64,000 bases of DNA from the NCBI RefSeq assembly GCF_009754945.1, contig NZ_WPIN01000005.1, positions 678,922 to 742,921 of the forward strand. The letters are read 5' to 3'. The stretch is from Spirosoma arboris (GTDB lineage Bacteria; Bacteroidota; Bacteroidia; Cytophagales; Spirosomataceae). The notes beneath the pieces are model-generated. The model saw only the letters and a program-made list of their open reading frames with translations. It ran no database searches and was not told the origin of the DNA. Shown piece by piece: positions 61,933-64,000 of the stretch; the stretch's first letter is position 1; every line of letters starts with the position of its first letter. Position numbers and translations under genes: made by a program.

Positions 61933-62373
61933 TTATAGAAAAATCTGTTCTTCTTTATAATACTCCCGTTGCCCATCCGACCAAGTGAACTGTACACGCC
62001 AGTTGCCTTTTGCCAGCGATTTTGTCGGAATAACTTGTCGGGTTGGGTGCTTCGCGGGGACATTTACCCGAAAATCCTGCCGACTGTCGCCGGGACGGTA
62101 AAACGTAATCTCGCCTTTCTGAAGGCGATTGGGCAGCACAAACACAACCTGCTGCTGATCTGCCAGATATGTCATGATTTTCGAGAAGTTAAAGCCCGCT
62201 TGGATTGACTGGGCGTTACTCACCCGATCAATGTGTTGCTGATATTCGATTTCGTTCTGGTAATAGTTTTCACTAACCAGATCGATGCGCTCGCGAGTCA
62301 TGCGGTACACCATCGTACCAATGAAGCTCCCAAAGAGCACAAACACGAGAATGATTGATTTACCCCAGTTCAT
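61933..62373 (-). CDS. ccoH: FixH/CcoH-family cbb3 oxidase assembly protein
   Basis: A 146-residue protein: one N-terminal helix (MNWGKSIILVFVLFGSFIGTMVYRM), then the typical LVSENYYQNEIEYQQHIDRVSNA, a conserved helix of CcoH proteins in this phylum, and a beta-rich periplasmic part (ITFYRPGDSRQDFRVNV). It is needed for stability and assembly of the cbb3-type cytochrome oxidase. It lies 77 bp after ccoG and 3 bp before the TauE-like gene. Confidence 0.88.
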   Translation of the reverse strand: MNWGKSIILVFVLFGSFIGTMVYRMTRERIDLVSENYYQNEIEYQQHIDRVSNAQSIQAGFNFSKIMTYLADQQQVVFVLPNRLQKGEITFYRPGDSRQDFRVNVPAKHPTRQVIPTKSLAKGNWRVQFTWSDGQREYYKEEQIFL

Positions 62374-62380
62374 AAGATTA

Positions 62381-62455
62381 AAGAGTGAAAGGGCGAAAGA
62401 GTGAATAATTTGGTGAGCAGGTCCGCTCTCTCACTCATTCACCCTTTCGCTCATT
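62381..62455. repeat. Purine-rich hairpin element (family copy 3)
   Basis: A 75-bp imperfect palindrome with arms GAGTGAAAGGG-GAAAGAGTGA and their complement. It sits between ccoG and ccoH and includes the ccoG stop codon (62451-62453). The arms again consist of a short GA-rich unit repeated with slight changes. Confidence 0.75.
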
Positions 62456-63902
62456 GTACCGGCCCCAAAAATGTTGTTTTCACTTGATCAAGTACGACGC
62501 CTTCTGAGACGACCTGAACTGTTAGTTTCGTGCTGCTCTCGCGAATGGATTTCTCGGGTAGCAGAATAAAAAACATGCCTTTGGTCAGTTCATCGGCAGG
62601 TGCTTTCGTGATGGGTTGAACCATCCGCAACGTAGCTCCCGGATAATCGACGCGGAATGTAACGGGCTTTACCTGATGCGTTTTGTTTACCAATTCGATC
62701 AGGTACAGATTGGAAACCAACCCGCCTTTCTCACGCTGATACAGCTGGCCAGGTGCCCGTAATAGTGTTGTGTCAAGATCGCTTCGGCTCCACAGCAGGA
62801 ATCCCAAAACACCCATCAGTAGTACCAGAACAACACTATACCCAATCATACGGCCCGTCAGTCGCCACGGCTTACGAGTCTGAATACCTTCCAACGAATC
62901 GTGACGAATCAGACCACGAGGTCGCCCTATCTTATCCATAATGTCATCACAGGCATCGATGCATTGAGTACAACTTACACACTCCATCTGGTTGCCGTTC
63001 CGAATGTCGATCCCCGTTGGACAAACCTGCACACAAAGCTTACAATCAATGCAGTCGCCTTTTTTATTTAATGAAGAGTGAGGAATAAAGACTGAAGAAT
63101 AGTCGTTTACAACCAACTCTTTATTCTTCACTTTTAACTCTTCATTTTTCACTAATTTTCCCCGCGGCTCTCCACGAACATCATCGTAGGTGACAATGAC
63201 TGATTGTTTATCCAGCAATACACTTTGCAGGCGCCCGTACGGGCAGATGGTTGTGCAAACGATTTCACGCACATAGGCGAATACCGTATAGAAAACGCCG
63301 GTGAACAACAGTATTGTCGTCAGTCCGACGAGGTGGTTAGCCGGATTGTCGGTGATGACTGTCAATAGGGCATCTTTACCGATAATGTAGGCCAGAAAGG
63401 TATTGGCAATCAAGAACGAAATCAAAAAGAATATGCTGTATTTGAGCGATTTCTTCCAGATTTTCTCGGTTGTCCAGGGCGATGCGTCAAGTCTCCGACG
63501 GGCATTATAATCTCCTTCAATCCAGATTTCGATTTTCCGAAAAACCATTTCCAGAAAAACCGTTTGTGGGCAAATCCAGCCGCAGAATACGCGTCCGTAT
63601 ATAACCGTAAACAGAGCAACAAAGACGATAAACACCAGCAACCCAATGGCAACCAGATAAAAATCCTGCGGCCAGAACGTAACGCCAAAGAAGTTAAACT
63701 TCCGCTCCAGTATATTAAACAGAAAGAGTGGTTGTCCCTTGTAGCTCAGAAATGGCCCGGCAAACAGCATGGCCAGAAAGATCCAGGCAACGCCCGTCCG
63801 CCAGCGATAATAGCGACCTTTCACGACACGTGGGTATAACCACTGGCGTTTGTTAGCAGTCGTTGTTACAGATGGGGATGGAGCGTTAAGATGAGGTGTC
63901 AT
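62451..63902 (-). CDS. ccoG: CcoG-family ferredoxin-type cbb3 oxidase accessory protein
   Basis: A 483-residue membrane protein with five to six helices and two ferredoxin clusters. Motifs are CGWICPQTVFLE and CTTICPYGRLQ in the membrane part, and CIDCKLCVQVCPTG plus CVSCTQCIDACD for two [4Fe-4S] clusters. CcoG reduces Cu(II) or delivers electrons during copper insertion into cbb3 oxidase. A helix-breaking in-frame insertion of about 26 residues (residues about 252-278; KNEELKVKNKELVVND, then FIPHSSLNKK) precedes the first ferredoxin motif and is encoded by a palindrome. The rest of the cluster (ccoN, ccoP and others) probably lies beyond 64000. Confidence 0.93.
   Translation of the reverse strand: MTPHLNAPSPSVTTTANKRQWLYPRVVKGRYYRWRTGVAWIFLAMLFAGPFLSYKGQPLFLFNILERKFNFFGVTFWPQDFYLVAIGLLVFIVFVALFTVIYGRVFCGWICPQTVFLEMVFRKIEIWIEGDYNARRRLDASPWTTEKIWKKSLKYSIFFLISFLIANTFLAYIIGKDALLTVITDNPANHLVGLTTILLFTGVFYTVFAYVREIVCTTICPYGRLQSVLLDKQSVIVTYDDVRGEPRGKLVKNEELKVKNKELVVNDYSSVFIPHSSLNKKGDCIDCKLCVQVCPTGIDIRNGNQMECVSCTQCIDACDDIMDKIGRPRGLIRHDSLEGIQTRKPWRLTGRMIGYSVVLVLLMGVLGFLLWSRSDLDTTLLRAPGQLYQREKGGLVSNLYLIELVNKTHQVKPVTFRVDYPGATLRMVQPITKAPADELTKGMFFILLPEKSIRESSTKLTVQVVSEGVVLDQVKTTFLGPVQ
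63070..63146 (-). repeat. Purine-rich hairpin inside ccoG (family copy 4)
   Basis: A 77-bp imperfect palindrome with arms AATGAAGAGT-GA-GGAATAAAG and its complement (63114-63146), same GA-rich style as the three intergenic copies. It is translated in frame without a stop, adding about 26 residues between the copper-site helix region and the first ferredoxin motif. Confidence 0.75.
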
Positions 63903-63928
63903 TGGTGTTGTTATTTGTTTTTTGTCAT

Positions 63929-64000
63929 GCTGACGAAGGAAACATCTTGAAATTCCCTTACTGACTCATTAGGATATGTTAAGATGCTTCCTTCGTCAGC
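63929..64000. repeat. Palindrome at the window end
   Basis: GCTGACGAAGGAA-ACATCTT (63929-63948) pairs with AAGATGCTTCCTTCGTCAGC (63981-64000), one mismatch over 20 bp, with a 32-nt loop. It probably continues beyond the window. It lies upstream of ccoG. Confidence 0.7.

Overview
The window looks like chromosome of a Bacteroidota member, most likely a Spirosoma-like Cytophagales bacterium. The evidence is a SusC/SusD pair, several FG-GAP/VCBS secreted proteins, a type IX secretion C-terminal domain, HmuY-type heme proteins, and promoters of the form TTTG-N19/20-TAnnTTTG. The genus is an inference from family content and gene order. No rRNA, tRNA, CRISPR array, transposase or integrase was seen.

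Layout. 1-5000: a partial membrane protein, a DnaQ-like exonuclease, a flavin-fold stress protein, a MacB-like permease, a DUF5018-like lipoprotein and a Uma2 nuclease-fold protein. 5000-13255: an outer-membrane import unit (SusC, SusD-like lipoprotein, VCBS/UnbV lipoprotein), all on the minus strand. 13800-18000: a 3-hydroxyacyl-CoA dehydrogenase-like gene and a TldD/TldE protease pair whose TldD has a Tat-type leader. 18190-23165: murF and an SGNH hydrolase, apparently once adjacent but now separated by a 2.9 kb NHL-repeat gene flanked by 43-bp copies of the murF 3' end. 23300-30000: a T9SS-exported FG-GAP protein, a very acidic small protein, a Usp-like protein, a PAS histidine kinase overlapping a receiver-CRP fusion regulator, and a thioredoxin-fold protein without its cysteines. 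29950-34570: a GH78 alpha-L-rhamnosidase divergent from an NrtR-type (degenerate Nudix) regulator, with two matching palindromes between them.

34590-56100 is an iron/heme acquisition region. It contains four small divergent paralogs (DUF6686-like), a Fur-like protein reduced to its DNA-binding domain, a TonB receptor, HmuY, HmuTUV and HmuS. It also contains a second TonB (siderophore-type) receptor with a PepSY protein, and an ankyrin-DUF2271-PepSY/flavodoxin/reductase operon. Six palindromes of the form TTATTTAGA-N5-TCTAAATAA precede four of these units; in two cases a promoter sits between a pair of boxes. I read this as one Fur regulon. An SDR, a VOC protein and a hemerythrin-like protein lie within the region.

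56100-64000: a TetR/PNPOx divergent pair with two operators, a methyltransferase, ApbE (FMN transferase), a LigB-type dioxygenase, a bestrophin, and the cbb3 oxidase assembly operon ccoG-fixH-TauE/SafE.

Palindromic elements are abundant. They include a two-copy 130-bp nested palindrome with compensatory base changes, a family of purine-rich hairpins of 75-101 bp, and two palindromes that sit in frame inside coding sequences (the VCBS gene and ccoG).
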